From CAZOVB01 sp964583095 (GTDB lineage Bacteria > Planctomycetota > Phycisphaerae > SM23-33), in assembly GCA_964583095.1 (NCBI GenBank), contig CAZOVB010000014.1, positions 1 to 64,000 of the forward strand: a stretch of DNA of 64,000 nucleotides, written 5' to 3'. Below the pieces are notes generated by a model. That model made no database searches, was not told the origin of the DNA, and worked only from the letters and a program-made list of their open reading frames with translations. How positions within the stretch are numbered: the stretch's first letter is position 1; every line of letters starts with the position of its first letter. Positions 25,355-33,997 of the stretch are shown here, piece by piece. The position numbers and the translations under genes are program-made.

Positions 25355-25393
25355 ACCGGGTCGTCCGGGAAGGTAATTCCCGAACGACCCGGT
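25355..25393 (-). terminator. Strong intrinsic terminator after the sigma-WD40 gene
   Basis: ACCGGGTCGT (25355-25364) pairs with ACGACCCGGT (25384-25393), and CGGGAA (25366-25371) with TTCCCG (25377-25382), giving a 16-bp stem with one mismatch and a 5-base loop. On the minus strand the stem is followed by TTTGTGTT. It sits 17 bases after the stop of the minus-strand gene. Confidence 0.85.
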
Positions 25394-25409
25394 CATGCTT
25401 TCCCCTGAC

Positions 25410-28400
25410 CTATCGCGCCGAAGCCTGGCGGACCTGGCCCAGTCGGGCCTGGATCCGCTTGCGGGCACAACGGGCAAACCCGTTGACCCACGCCCCGGAC
25501 TCCCCGGCCAGTGTCGTAAGTTTTTCAGCCGCCTCGGCCGTGCCGATCGCCTCGAGCAGCTTGGCCGTGCGGAAAACCCGAAGCGCCTGGGTCGAGACCG
25601 GCAGAGGCCTCTCCAGGGAGGCCAGAAGGGATTGGCCCTTCTGGCTGGCCGCGGGATTCTCATTGTTCGCCAACTGCTGGGCCTTCTCGCGGAGCATTGC
25701 ACGAACCTGCGGCGCCGAAGCCGTCATCGCTTCCAGACGCTCATAGGCGCTCTGACGATCCTTGTAGCTGCCGGCTGTCAGATCCAGCACCAATTGGGAT
25801 ATCTCCTCCCGGGCTGCTTCCAACTCGGCTTCGGAGCCGATTGCAAAGGGCCTGAGGTGCTCGGCGGTCAACTGCTCCAGGGTCGAGTCCGGCCTGGCCG
25901 CAAGGGCCCAGATGGCCTGGTGCGCGTCGGCGGCATTCTCGGCAGACAGGGCAGAAACGTACTCGGCAAAGGTGGCCGGTTCCAGCGGCTCGCCCGAGGT
26001 CTCCGGCTGGGAGACCTGGATCTCCGAAATATCCCAGACCAGGGCGGCGTTGGTTTCATCCGCGATGGCCAGCGCGCTTTCGACCGCGTCAAAGGCTGCG
26101 GCCTGGCCGCGACCCTTGTTGTTTTCATAAGTCTTGAGCTTCCGCCCCGTGGTAACATCCCACAGGGTGACCGTCTCTCCCAGGGCTACAAACATGCGTC
26201 CCGAGGGAGAAAAGAGCAATTCGTCGCAGAAGCCGGTTCGCAGATTGTGAACGATCTTGCCGGTCTTGAGATCGATAAGCTGTGTCTTCTTGCCGCTGAG
26301 GCCGTTCACCGCCAGCAGGCGTCCGTCGGGAGACAGAGACGTGCGGAAGGTCGATTCAGCCACCGTCACCTTCGCCACAACGCTGCCCGTGGCCAACTCC
26401 CAGACGGTGATCGGAATGGATTCCTTGATCGACTTGCCGCCGTGGCCACGAGCGGCCTCGCGGTCTTCGCGCGAAATCAGCCTCGCCGCCGCCAGCGTCT
26501 GGTCCGGGCTGACCGACAGTCCGTGGGCGTTGTACTCCTGGCTGACATCCACCGGCATGGGCTGAATCCTGCGGACCTTCCCGCTGACCGGATCCACCAG
26601 CCGGGCAAATTCCACCGAATCCACGGCCAGGAGTTCCTTGGTGGCTCCAAAGTACGAGAGTCTCTGGGTCAACGGGCCAAGTTCGGCCCGGACGGGATCG
26701 GACTCCAGGGCCAGGTTCCAGGCCTCGACCATTCCGCCCTGCCGTGCAGCGGCAAGAATGGCTGAATTGTCGCTGAAAGTCACGGCTGAGACCGATCGCT
26801 CGCCTTCGAGCTGGTTCAGCGGGGCTCCGGCCCGATCCCACAGGCTCACCGTTCCGCCCTGGTGGCCCGTGGCAATCATCTTGCCGTCCGCCGACCAGAC
26901 GATCGACTCGATCGGCGACCGCGACGGCAGCAGCCCGCCAACTTCCTTGCCCGTCTCGGGGTTCCAGAATCGCAGGGAACCGTCCCAACTGCCCGTAACG
27001 AGCTTGTCGGACTTGGGCGAAAATGCCACCCCGCCCAGATAAGCGCTGCCGGCATGAATCCGGACCGGCTCGGAATCGATTTTCAGCAGATCCTCGACCT
27101 TCCACACCGCCGCCTTGCCGCCCAGGTTCCCCGCGGCCAGGTATTTGCTGTCGGGCGAGAACCGGATGCAGTGGAAAGGCTGCGGGCCGTACTGACCCAT
27201 CAGCGGAGGCCTCTTGGTCACCAGCTCGCGCTTGGCGACATCCACAAACTGCATCGCGCAAAGCCCACGGGTGGTGAAGGCGAACCACTTGCCGTCGGGC
27301 GAGAAATCCATCTTGCCCTTCTGCTGGCCCCCGAAGGTCGCAATCGGCTCGCCGGTTTCCAGGTCCCACAGGTGCGAAGCCCGCACGGCAACAGTGCCGG
27401 CCAGCTTGCCGTCGGGAGACAGCGCCACACCGTAGGGATAAAAGTTGTTGTCCTTGCCGGCGTCTGGATGCGGGTCCTTCAGGACCTTCTTCAATTCGCC
27501 GGTTTCCATGTCATAGATCCGGGCGAACTTCCCGTCCCCGCCTCCATAGGCACAGGCGAGGGTCTTGCCGTCGTGGCTGATCGCCACACGCGTCGCTCGG
27601 GGCATGCCTTTGATCATCTGCACACGCTTCCACGTGCCCACTTCCCACACCCGGGCCGTGCCGTCCGTGCCGCAGCCGGCCAGGTACTTCCCGTTGCCGG
27701 AGAACCGGACCGACCGGGCCATGTTTCCGAACCCCTCATGCCAGATCGGCTTGCCCGTCTGGGCGTCCCAGACGTAGACGCTGTTGCCGAACCTCGCCGC
27801 GGTGGCGATGTACTTGCCATCCGGCGACCAGTCCATCGCTTCAATGCGTCCAGGGTGCTGGAAACGCTCGGTACCCAGGCGGGAAATCGCCCCCTCGGGC
27901 AGCGGATCTCCCCAGTGATCTACACCCGCCAGGGAGATGCCTACGGTGGCCACCGCCACGGCCAACATCGCCGAAGCGCCCACTTTTACGTTCGCTGCAA
28001 ACATACCGTTCAATGCTCCTTTCGCAAGAGCCAATGTACTGGGATTGAGCAAGGCCGATGCCCCGGCCATGCCGCCACTGAGCGTTGCCACAGCCGCTCG
28101 GGTCGTCGCCGGAGCCAGGGAACAGACCGCCGAGGCCGATGCCTGGGCGGAAGTGAGCCCGGCCACCAGGAGCGATCCCGTAGCCGCCACGCCGCGACGC
28201 GAGAGACGCTTGCGGAGAACTCCGCGGGCCCGGCTGAGCCACCAGGAGAGCGTCCCGGCCGAGCAGCCCATCAAGTCTGCCGCCTGAGATTGCGTCAGCC
28301 CTTCCACGTGGTGCAGAAGGACTGCCTGGCGGTAGTGACGCGGGAGCTGGTCCAGTTCCTCGTCCATCACGTCGCGAAGCTCGATAAGCTCCACCGAGGC

Positions 28401-28763
28401 CTGCGGGCAGCCCTGGGCCGGCTCGTCGCCGTCTTCCTTGGCTATCCGGACATGCCGGGCGGTACGTCGATGCGACGATTTGCGCGCATCCAGCGCCATC
28501 TGGCGGGTCACATGGTGAAGCCAGGCCGCCAGAGAGCGGCACCGGCGAACCTTCCGGGCCTTGCGGGCCAGAACCAGGAACACCGCCTGGCAGACGTCTT
28601 CAGCCTCGTGATAGTCGCCCGTCACGCGAAGCGCCACGCCCAGGATCATCCTGCCGTGGCGCTGAACGAGCCGGTCAAAGGCCTCGGCCTGACCGTCCAG
28701 GAATTCCTCGAGTAATTCCCGGTCGCTCTGCATGACTTCCTGTTGTGCTGTGGATTCGATCAT
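25410..28763 (-). CDS. ECF-type sigma factor fused to a membrane segment and WD40 propeller
   Basis: The 1117-residue product begins with sigma70 region 2 (ALRVTGDYHEAEDVCQAVFLV, then WLHHVTRQMALD) and region 4 (LPRHYRQAVLLHHVEGLTQS, MGCSAGTLSWWLSRAR). After an Ala-rich linker comes one clear membrane segment (SAMLAVAVATVGISLAGV, about residue 270). About ten WD40-like blades follow, with repeated SPDGK motifs and WD or WE strand ends. A helical C-terminal domain of about 180 residues closes it. Sigma-WD40 fusions are a known planctomycete speciality and are thought to sense signals without a separate anti-sigma factor. The ATG at 28763 is preferred; ATG 28733, with AGGAAG ahead, is possible. 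Targets cannot be read from the sequence. Confidence 0.9.
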   Translation of the reverse strand: MIESTAQQEVMQSDRELLEEFLDGQAEAFDRLVQRHGRMILGVALRVTGDYHEAEDVCQAVFLVLARKARKVRRCRSLAAWLHHVTRQMALDARKSSHRRTARHVRIAKEDGDEPAQGCPQASVELIELRDVMDEELDQLPRHYRQAVLLHHVEGLTQSQAADLMGCSAGTLSWWLSRARGVLRKRLSRRGVAATGSLLVAGLTSAQASASAVCSLAPATTRAAVATLSGGMAGASALLNPSTLALAKGALNGMFAANVKVGASAMLAVAVATVGISLAGVDHWGDPLPEGAISRLGTERFQHPGRIEAMDWSPDGKYIATAARFGNSVYVWDAQTGKPIWHEGFGNMARSVRFSGNGKYLAGCGTDGTARVWEVGTWKRVQMIKGMPRATRVAISHDGKTLACAYGGGDGKFARIYDMETGELKKVLKDPHPDAGKDNNFYPYGVALSPDGKLAGTVAVRASHLWDLETGEPIATFGGQQKGKMDFSPDGKWFAFTTRGLCAMQFVDVAKRELVTKRPPLMGQYGPQPFHCIRFSPDSKYLAAGNLGGKAAVWKVEDLLKIDSEPVRIHAGSAYLGGVAFSPKSDKLVTGSWDGSLRFWNPETGKEVGGLLPSRSPIESIVWSADGKMIATGHQGGTVSLWDRAGAPLNQLEGERSVSAVTFSDNSAILAAARQGGMVEAWNLALESDPVRAELGPLTQRLSYFGATKELLAVDSVEFARLVDPVSGKVRRIQPMPVDVSQEYNAHGLSVSPDQTLAAARLISREDREAARGHGGKSIKESIPITVWELATGSVVAKVTVAESTFRTSLSPDGRLLAVNGLSGKKTQLIDLKTGKIVHNLRTGFCDELLFSPSGRMFVALGETVTLWDVTTGRKLKTYENNKGRGQAAAFDAVESALAIADETNAALVWDISEIQVSQPETSGEPLEPATFAEYVSALSAENAADAHQAIWALAARPDSTLEQLTAEHLRPFAIGSEAELEAAREEISQLVLDLTAGSYKDRQSAYERLEAMTASAPQVRAMLREKAQQLANNENPAASQKGQSLLASLERPLPVSTQALRVFRTAKLLEAIGTAEAAEKLTTLAGESGAWVNGFARCARKRIQARLGQVRQASAR

Positions 28764-28970
28764 CAATGAACCTGCCGACGCGAAGGAGCCTTCTGATGGT
28801 CTTTTCTGCCGATTACGGGCAAGAAACTCCCCCACCATCGCACTATTCTACCATGAGTTTTGACGAAACCCCCTGCTCGCAGTTCCCCTTCTTTCTCAAA
28901 GGCAATTGCCATCGCAGCGATCAGGCCTTTCCCGGGGCAAGGATCTCTGGAAAATCCCGCCGGCAGGACT

Positions 28971-29942
28971 ATGCTTTGGCCCATGCTCCTGCAAGTGCTC
29001 CTGCTGATCTTCGGCGTGTTCACCTGCTCGACCGCGGTGATCATGATCAAGCGGTGCGACATGCACCCGATTCTCCTGGCCGGGCTCCGACAGATCGTAG
29101 CCGCCCTGGCCCTGGCACCGGTGTTCCTGCGGCAACTTCGCAGGCACCGCGGACAGTTCGGCCTGGGACACCTGCGACGGACGCTGCTGCCCGGAGCCCT
29201 GCTGGGGGTTCACTTCATCACCTGGATCATCGGGGCCAGGCTGACCCTGGCCGCCAATTCCAGCCTGATCGTCAACATGGTTCCCGTCGCCCTGCCGTTT
29301 CTGCTCTATCTCACCATGCGAGAGCGACTCAACCGGGGCGAATGGATCGGCACAGCCCTGGCCGTGGCGGGAATCGCCATCCTCGGCTTCATGGACTACC
29401 ACGTGAGCTGGTCGCACTTTTCCGGCGATGTGATGTGCTTCATTTCCATGCTGCTCTTTGCCGGATACCTGGTCCTGGGACGCAGGAACCGCGACTTCCC
29501 GGCCATCTGGCTGTACCTGGTGCCCCTGTACTTCTTCGGAGGGCTCGTCTGCCTGGCGATCTGGCCGATCTCGCCGGCAGTCGGGTTCAGCCCGGCCTCG
29601 CAGGCTTCGCCGCCACCGTGGGGGCTTTCACCGGACCTCTGGAACGCGATGATGGTCGTCGGGCTTGGCCTGGTGCCCACCGTCATAGGCCATTCCATCC
29701 TCAACCACGCCATGCGCACCTTACGCGGACAGGCGGTGGGAATCGCCAACCTGGGCCAGTTCATCTTCGCCGGCATCATGGGCTATCTGCTGCTTACGCC
29801 CCCCGAAACGCCCGGCTGGAATTTCTACGTCGCCGCCGTCGGAGTGGTAACCGGCGCGTGGATCGCCCTGCGCTGGGCGCCCCCTGCTCCTGCCCTCCAG
29901 GGCCCTCCCGACGCTGCCGATTCCGAAACCCGCGTGCCGTAG
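28971..29942 (+). CDS. EamA/DMT-superfamily transporter
   Basis: The 323-residue product shows ten hydrophobic segments in two EamA repeats, for example QVLLLIFGVFTCSTAVIMIK and the second-repeat block PTVIGHSILNHAMRTLRGQA. ANSSLIVNMVPVALPFL is the conserved middle of the first repeat. DMT carriers export metabolites or drugs; the substrate is unknown. The ATG at 28971 follows a CAGGA site; an in-frame ATG at 28983 is an alternative, and a longer upstream frame lacks membrane character. It is divergent from the sigma factor gene and is not obviously in an operon. Confidence 0.88.
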   Translation: MLWPMLLQVLLLIFGVFTCSTAVIMIKRCDMHPILLAGLRQIVAALALAPVFLRQLRRHRGQFGLGHLRRTLLPGALLGVHFITWIIGARLTLAANSSLIVNMVPVALPFLLYLTMRERLNRGEWIGTALAVAGIAILGFMDYHVSWSHFSGDVMCFISMLLFAGYLVLGRRNRDFPAIWLYLVPLYFFGGLVCLAIWPISPAVGFSPASQASPPPWGLSPDLWNAMMVVGLGLVPTVIGHSILNHAMRTLRGQAVGIANLGQFIFAGIMGYLLLTPPETPGWNFYVAAVGVVTGAWIALRWAPPAPALQGPPDAADSETRVP

Positions 29943-29968
29943 GCCTTGGGCATGGGCCCGCAGGGTAC

Positions 29969-30628
29969 TCAGAGCCCCATGGCCTTGTGCAGACTGTCGA
30001 TCATCTCGTGCAGGTTGGTTGAAGGATTGCTGGCTGGAATGTCCACTTCCGCTCCGTATCTATACATTGCACGCAAGGAGTTTTCCCGAGCTTGCGCGAG
30101 CAGTGGAGCGAATGCTGCCCATTCCGCCTGGCCCTTGCGATAGTCGCCAACGTGTTGACGAAGCATTCTCTCGGCCTCCTGGCTGGAGGCGAAGGGACGT
30201 TGACAGCAGCGGAAATGCAGCAGCAACCAGTACTCGAAACAGGGGTTGCACAGGGCAGGGCGCAGGATCTTCTTCTGTCGAATCCGATCCAGCGCCTGGG
30301 CAAGGGAGGGGTGCGGATGAGGGGCTTCGACGTCCATCACGCACCATGCTTCGTCGTAGGCGATGGTGAAGGCGCTGCGTTTGGCCTGGCGTTTCCTCTG
30401 CTGTATCAGGTCGATCGCGTGCTCCACAACGCTGGAGGGCGCGCTGCCCCTGGAGGGCGTCACCTGCACCTCAAACAGGGGACTTCGAAAGTGGGCTTGT
30501 ATCATCGCCCGGAAGTAGGCCGGAGCACTGACGCCGTCCTCGCAGACGATCAGGACGCTGCGCCGCGGGGGCTTGCGCCCCTGCCGGCGATGGTAGTCTC
30601 TTGCCCTTCTGCGAGGCACCCAGTTCAC
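29969..30628 (-). CDS. RloB-family protein (AbiLii-like), second gene of an anti-phage cassette
   Basis: The 219-residue product has the RloB hallmarks: SVLIVCEDGVSAPAYFRAM at the start of a Toprim-like fold, then CVMDVEAPHPHPSLAQAL, and the conserved CFEYWLLLHF with a basic, helical C-terminus. RloB proteins pair with an AAA ATPase (RloA) in restriction islands and in the abortive-infection system AbiL. The start is a GTG overlapping the ATPase stop (GTGA), so the two are coupled. By analogy RloB would be the nuclease-like effector; activity is not demonstrated by sequence. Confidence 0.85.
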   Translation of the reverse strand: MNWVPRRRARDYHRRQGRKPPRRSVLIVCEDGVSAPAYFRAMIQAHFRSPLFEVQVTPSRGSAPSSVVEHAIDLIQQRKRQAKRSAFTIAYDEAWCVMDVEAPHPHPSLAQALDRIRQKKILRPALCNPCFEYWLLLHFRCCQRPFASSQEAERMLRQHVGDYRKGQAEWAAFAPLLAQARENSLRAMYRYGAEVDIPASNPSTNLHEMIDSLHKAMGL

Positions 30629-31893
30629 TCCACCGCCGCCAGGTCACCCACGAACGGAATCGCACCGTATCGCCCGCTGAGGTACCCCTTGCCCAAGGAC
30701 TCGCTCTTCCTGGGACTGTAGTCCGTCAGCGGATACAAATGCGATGCCCCGCTGGAGTCCTTCTCCACGAACCAGACCTGGTCTCGCCGCAGAAGATCGC
30801 TCTCCAGCAGGAGCGTATTGTGCGTCGTGAAAATCAACTGGGCAGAGCCGCCCCCCTCGGAAGACTTCGCACGATGCCATGCCTTCAAAAGCGCAGCACA
30901 GATCGAGGGATGCAGGCTGCTCTCAAACTCGTCAAGAAAGGCCGTGCGCCCGCTTTCCAGGCAGTCAAACCACGGAATCGCCATCCTGAGCAGCTGACGC
31001 GTACCCTCCGACTCCTGCGACAGGTCCAGCGTCATCTCAGCCCCCGAATCCTCGGCCTTGTGCGTCAGCAGCACGCGATACGGTCTTCCCTTGATCACAT
31101 ATTCGACGCTGCCGGAGCCCCATTCGTTGTCCACGTCCTCCTTGGTCACGCGGACATCGCTGATTCCAAGATCCGCTTTCCGAAGAAAACCAGCAAGTCT
31201 CCTCTTCAGCGGACTCTCCGGATTCCTCGCCTCGGGCAACAGGAGCTGGGCGGCGATGGCGGACCAGGAAGCCGACTCGGGCTCAGCCATCGGCCCCAGA
31301 GAATTGATCCACCTGTACACGTCCGTCAACTGTTCATGATTCAGCTTCGCGGCCATGGTGAGGTAGAGCACGTTGTCGCGCGTCAGTTCGCGAATGCGGC
31401 TTTTCTCTCCGGTCAGGTAGCTGCTGAACGACCAGTTGTATTGCCCGGTTTCCTCGTCGAACTCGCGAAAGAACCAGTCCTGCCCCCTGCCCTTGCTGCC
31501 CCCCGGGTAGACCGTGAGACTCTCGCGGACCACGCGGCGGGCAGTAACGGCGACGTCGTACTCATAACGAACCCCTCCATCCACAAACGTAATGCCGAAC
31601 TGCGACGGCTCGTCGCCACAGACCGGATCCAGCAGGAACGGCTTGCAGGGGATCTCGCCTCCCACGTCGATATCGTCTGAACTGCGAACCAGGGACCTTG
31701 CGAATTCCAACGCCTTGATCAGGTTGCTCTTGCCCGCGGCGTTGGGCCCGTAAACGGCAGCGGACCTGAGCAGACGGAACCCGGCCGCCTCGGCAACATT
31801 CTCGCAGAGCGATCGGTCACTCGATGCCACCATCGAAAGGACCTGTTCCTCTTTGAAGGACAGGAAATTGGCAACACGGAAATCCACTAACAT
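30625..31893 (-). CDS. AAA family ATPase, RloA/AbiLi-like
   Basis: The 422-residue product begins FRVANFLSFKEEQVLSM, the usual opening of RecF-like AAA_15/21 ATPases. It has Walker A YGPNAAGKSN (49-58), an ABC-type signature region around LSQESEGTRQLLRMA, Walker B RTAFLDEFESSLHP and a switch-like IFTTHNTLLL. In RloAB/AbiL and PARIS-type systems such ATPases sense infection and control a partner effector. The ATG at 31893 is preferred over the TTG at 31905 because GAGGTG is correctly placed before it. It is the first gene of a two-gene cassette with RloB. Confidence 0.88.
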   Translation of the reverse strand: MLVDFRVANFLSFKEEQVLSMVASSDRSLCENVAEAAGFRLLRSAAVYGPNAAGKSNLIKALEFARSLVRSSDDIDVGGEIPCKPFLLDPVCGDEPSQFGITFVDGGVRYEYDVAVTARRVVRESLTVYPGGSKGRGQDWFFREFDEETGQYNWSFSSYLTGEKSRIRELTRDNVLYLTMAAKLNHEQLTDVYRWINSLGPMAEPESASWSAIAAQLLLPEARNPESPLKRRLAGFLRKADLGISDVRVTKEDVDNEWGSGSVEYVIKGRPYRVLLTHKAEDSGAEMTLDLSQESEGTRQLLRMAIPWFDCLESGRTAFLDEFESSLHPSICAALLKAWHRAKSSEGGGSAQLIFTTHNTLLLESDLLRRDQVWFVEKDSSGASHLYPLTDYSPRKSESLGKGYLSGRYGAIPFVGDLAAVE

Positions 31894-31992
31894 AGTGCAC
31901 CTCAATCTATTTAATCGTCATTTTCGCAGAAATACTGCACAAAATGAAATCAAATATGCCACCGATCCTACTTTCGATCCATTTTTGCACGG

Positions 31993-32021
31993 TTGAGCTT
32001 GCCTCGCCCCCGCGATACAAT
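31993..32021 (+). promoter_or_regulatory. Sigma70-type promoter abutting the MagIII-like gene
   Basis: TTGAGC (31993-31998) and TACAAT (32016-32021) are separated by exactly 17 bases. The ATG is at 32032, only 10 bases after the -10, so the transcript would start within a few bases of the start codon (leaderless or nearly so). Confidence 0.65.
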
Positions 32022-32031
32022 AGCGAACATC

Positions 32032-32691
32032 ATGCAAACTTCGCAGACGATCCGGGCGATGTACCAGGCGATGCTGGACCACTTCGGGCCCCAGGGATGG
32101 TGGCCGGGAGAGGGACAACTGGAAATCTGCATCGGGGCCATCCTGACCCAGAACACCAACTGGGCCAACGTGGAAAAGGCCATCGCCAACCTCAGACAGG
32201 CCGGCGCCATACACACCCGCAAACTCCTCAAGATGCCCGAGGAGCGGCTGGCCCAGTTGATCCGCCCGGCGGGGTACTTCCGACGCAAAGCAGGCCGAGT
32301 CAAGAACTTCCTGAAAGACGTGATGCGGCATTCAGACGGGGATATCCGGGCGTACCTGGACGCCCCGGCCCAGACGCTTCGGACCCGGCTGCTGGAGGTC
32401 AACGGGATCGGGCCCGAGACGGCTGACAGCATCGTGCTCTATGCAGCCGGATTGCCCGTCTTCGTGGTCGATGCCTACACCGCCCGTATCGCGGGGCGAC
32501 ACGGGCTCATCGGCCCGGAGGACGACTACGCGTCCATCCAGGCACTCTACGAATCCGCCCTTGAAACCGACGTGCAACTCTTCAACGAATACCACGCACT
32601 GCTGGTGGCCACGGGCAAGCATTTCTGCAAGCCCAATCCCCGCTGCCAAGGCTGCCCCCTCGAGCCCTTCCCGCACCGGATCGAGGACTGA
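32032..32691 (+). CDS. HhH-GPD DNA glycosylase, MagIII-like (3-methyladenine glycosylase type)
   Basis: The 219-residue product is an endonuclease III-superfamily glycosylase: AILTQNTNWANVEKAI, then the helix-hairpin-helix VNGIGPETADSIVLYA and the catalytic Asp147 in FVVDAYTARI. The lysine that makes endonuclease III a lyase is Glu129 here (GIGPETA), and the C-terminal cysteines (HFCKPNPRCQGCP) lack the fourth iron-sulfur ligand. Both points match MagIII-type monofunctional alkyl-purine glycosylases. The ATG at 32032 is chosen because the promoter ends 10 bases before it; an upstream TTG would lie inside the -35 box. It converges with the XylR-type gene. Confidence 0.85.
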   Translation: MQTSQTIRAMYQAMLDHFGPQGWWPGEGQLEICIGAILTQNTNWANVEKAIANLRQAGAIHTRKLLKMPEERLAQLIRPAGYFRRKAGRVKNFLKDVMRHSDGDIRAYLDAPAQTLRTRLLEVNGIGPETADSIVLYAAGLPVFVVDAYTARIAGRHGLIGPEDDYASIQALYESALETDVQLFNEYHALLVATGKHFCKPNPRCQGCPLEPFPHRIED

Positions 32692-32695
32692 TCCC

Positions 32696-33853
32696 CTATC
32701 GCTGGTGCCGCGAACGGGCACGATGGTCGCTGGGATTCTCACCAAAGGCCTTCTTGAATGCCCTGGAGAGGTAGGAGGCATATTCGAAGCCTGTTCGGGC
32801 GGCGATGTCAGCCAGGGGCAATTCCGTGAGTTCAAGCAACTCCCGGACGCGGGCCAATCGCACGCGGCGAATCTCCTCACCCAGACTCCGGCCAAGCTCG
32901 GCTCGGAAGCGGCGTTCCAAGGTTCGGCGGGAGATGGCAAACTCTTCCATGAGTTGCTCGTAGTCCAGTCCATCACAGGCCCGATCGCGGATAATAGATG
33001 CGGCCCGCTTCACCTCTGCATCCGCGGTCATCAGCGTATCTGTCGATTTGCGCGTCACGACTCCCAGAGGGCAAACCCTCCTTATGCCCGGTTGGATATC
33101 CTTGCCGAGAATCATGGCATCGACGCAGCTGGCGGCTTGGTAGCCGATCTCCAGCAGATTCGGGTCTACGCTGCTCAAAGGCGTTGGGAGGAACCGGCAG
33201 CGCAACTCAGTGTTGTCCACGCCCAAGATGGCCAGATCATCGGGGACCCCTATGCCCTTCTGCTGACAGACCGCGAGAATGGCCGCACCCAATTGGTCGT
33301 TGAACGCCACCACCCCAGACGGTCGGTCCAGTTCGCTCAGCCAAAGCCAAATGGTCTGGGGATCTTGAAGATAGTCCCAGTCGGTCGTTCCGGCATGCCC
33401 GCGAAAATTGCAGACGGGTGGCCTGCAACCCGACTCCTGCAAAACCTTGGCCAGGCCGTTCAATCGCAACACCGACCCCGGTTCGGCCGGCCCGTAGTAC
33501 TCGACTCGGGTGTAGCCCCTTTCCAGAAAGTACGACCCAGCAAGTTGCCCGATCCGGTCATCATCGGCATCGACACAGAGCAGGCAGGGATGGGCGACGT
33601 GAATGGACACTGTCGGGAGGCCCAATTGGACAACACGCTCCAGACTCTCCGATCGAACCCCAACCGTCACCACGCCATTCACGCCGGCAGCGGCGCGATG
33701 GAGGTCACGCTTGCGATTGGGCCGGTCCCGATCAACCACCTCGAAACCCCATCCGTCACGCTCCAGGGCAAACTTCCCCATCCCGCTGAGCAGGCGTGCC
33801 ATCGCGAAAGGGTTCCGATTGGCCAGCACGAGGATGTTGAGTTGATTGGCCAT
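32696..33853 (-). CDS. XylR-type regulator: LacI-like sensor plus AraC DNA-binding domain
   Basis: The 385-residue product combines a periplasmic-binding-protein-like sugar sensor (residues ~5-275; for example GVVTVGVRSESLERVVQLGL, YFLERGYTRVEYYGP, FNDQLGAAILAVCQQKGI) with a C-terminal AraC double helix-turn-helix (RRVRLARVRELLELTELPLA, then GFEYASYLSRAFKKAFGENP). E. coli XylR has the same order. The ATG at 33853 is fixed by the promoter 10 bases upstream; a longer frame would include the promoter. It lies divergent from the PEP-CTERM gene. The effector sugar is unknown. Confidence 0.92.
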   Translation of the reverse strand: MANQLNILVLANRNPFAMARLLSGMGKFALERDGWGFEVVDRDRPNRKRDLHRAAAGVNGVVTVGVRSESLERVVQLGLPTVSIHVAHPCLLCVDADDDRIGQLAGSYFLERGYTRVEYYGPAEPGSVLRLNGLAKVLQESGCRPPVCNFRGHAGTTDWDYLQDPQTIWLWLSELDRPSGVVAFNDQLGAAILAVCQQKGIGVPDDLAILGVDNTELRCRFLPTPLSSVDPNLLEIGYQAASCVDAMILGKDIQPGIRRVCPLGVVTRKSTDTLMTADAEVKRAASIIRDRACDGLDYEQLMEEFAISRRTLERRFRAELGRSLGEEIRRVRLARVRELLELTELPLADIAARTGFEYASYLSRAFKKAFGENPSDHRARSRHQR

Positions 33854-33857
33854 CTGT

Positions 33858-33891
33858 CGCTGAAGTATATTTGACTTTCCGCTGAAGTCAA
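33858..33891 (-). promoter_or_regulatory. Promoter and operator of the XylR-type gene
   Basis: On the minus strand TTGACT (33891-33886) and TATACT (33869-33864) are 16 bases apart, and the ATG is 10 bases downstream. On the plus strand CGCTGAAGT occurs at 33858 and 33880, a 22-base direct repeat, the spacing expected for an AraC-type protein touching one DNA face. TTGACT (33871) and AGTCAA (33886) also form an inverted repeat. Autoregulation is inferred. Confidence 0.65.
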
Positions 33892-33997
33892 TACACAGAG
33901 GACCTCGCCCCTGTATATTGTCTTCGTTGGTTCGGGGAATCGCTCCCCGGCGAGGAGAACAGCCTTTCAGAAACTCGAGAGACAAAGGAGAGTTAAG

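Noticed and set aside
26862..28715. 617-residue plus-strand open frame antisense to the sigma-WD40 gene
   Set aside because: Antisense shadow; the minus strand shows clear sigma and WD40 motifs.
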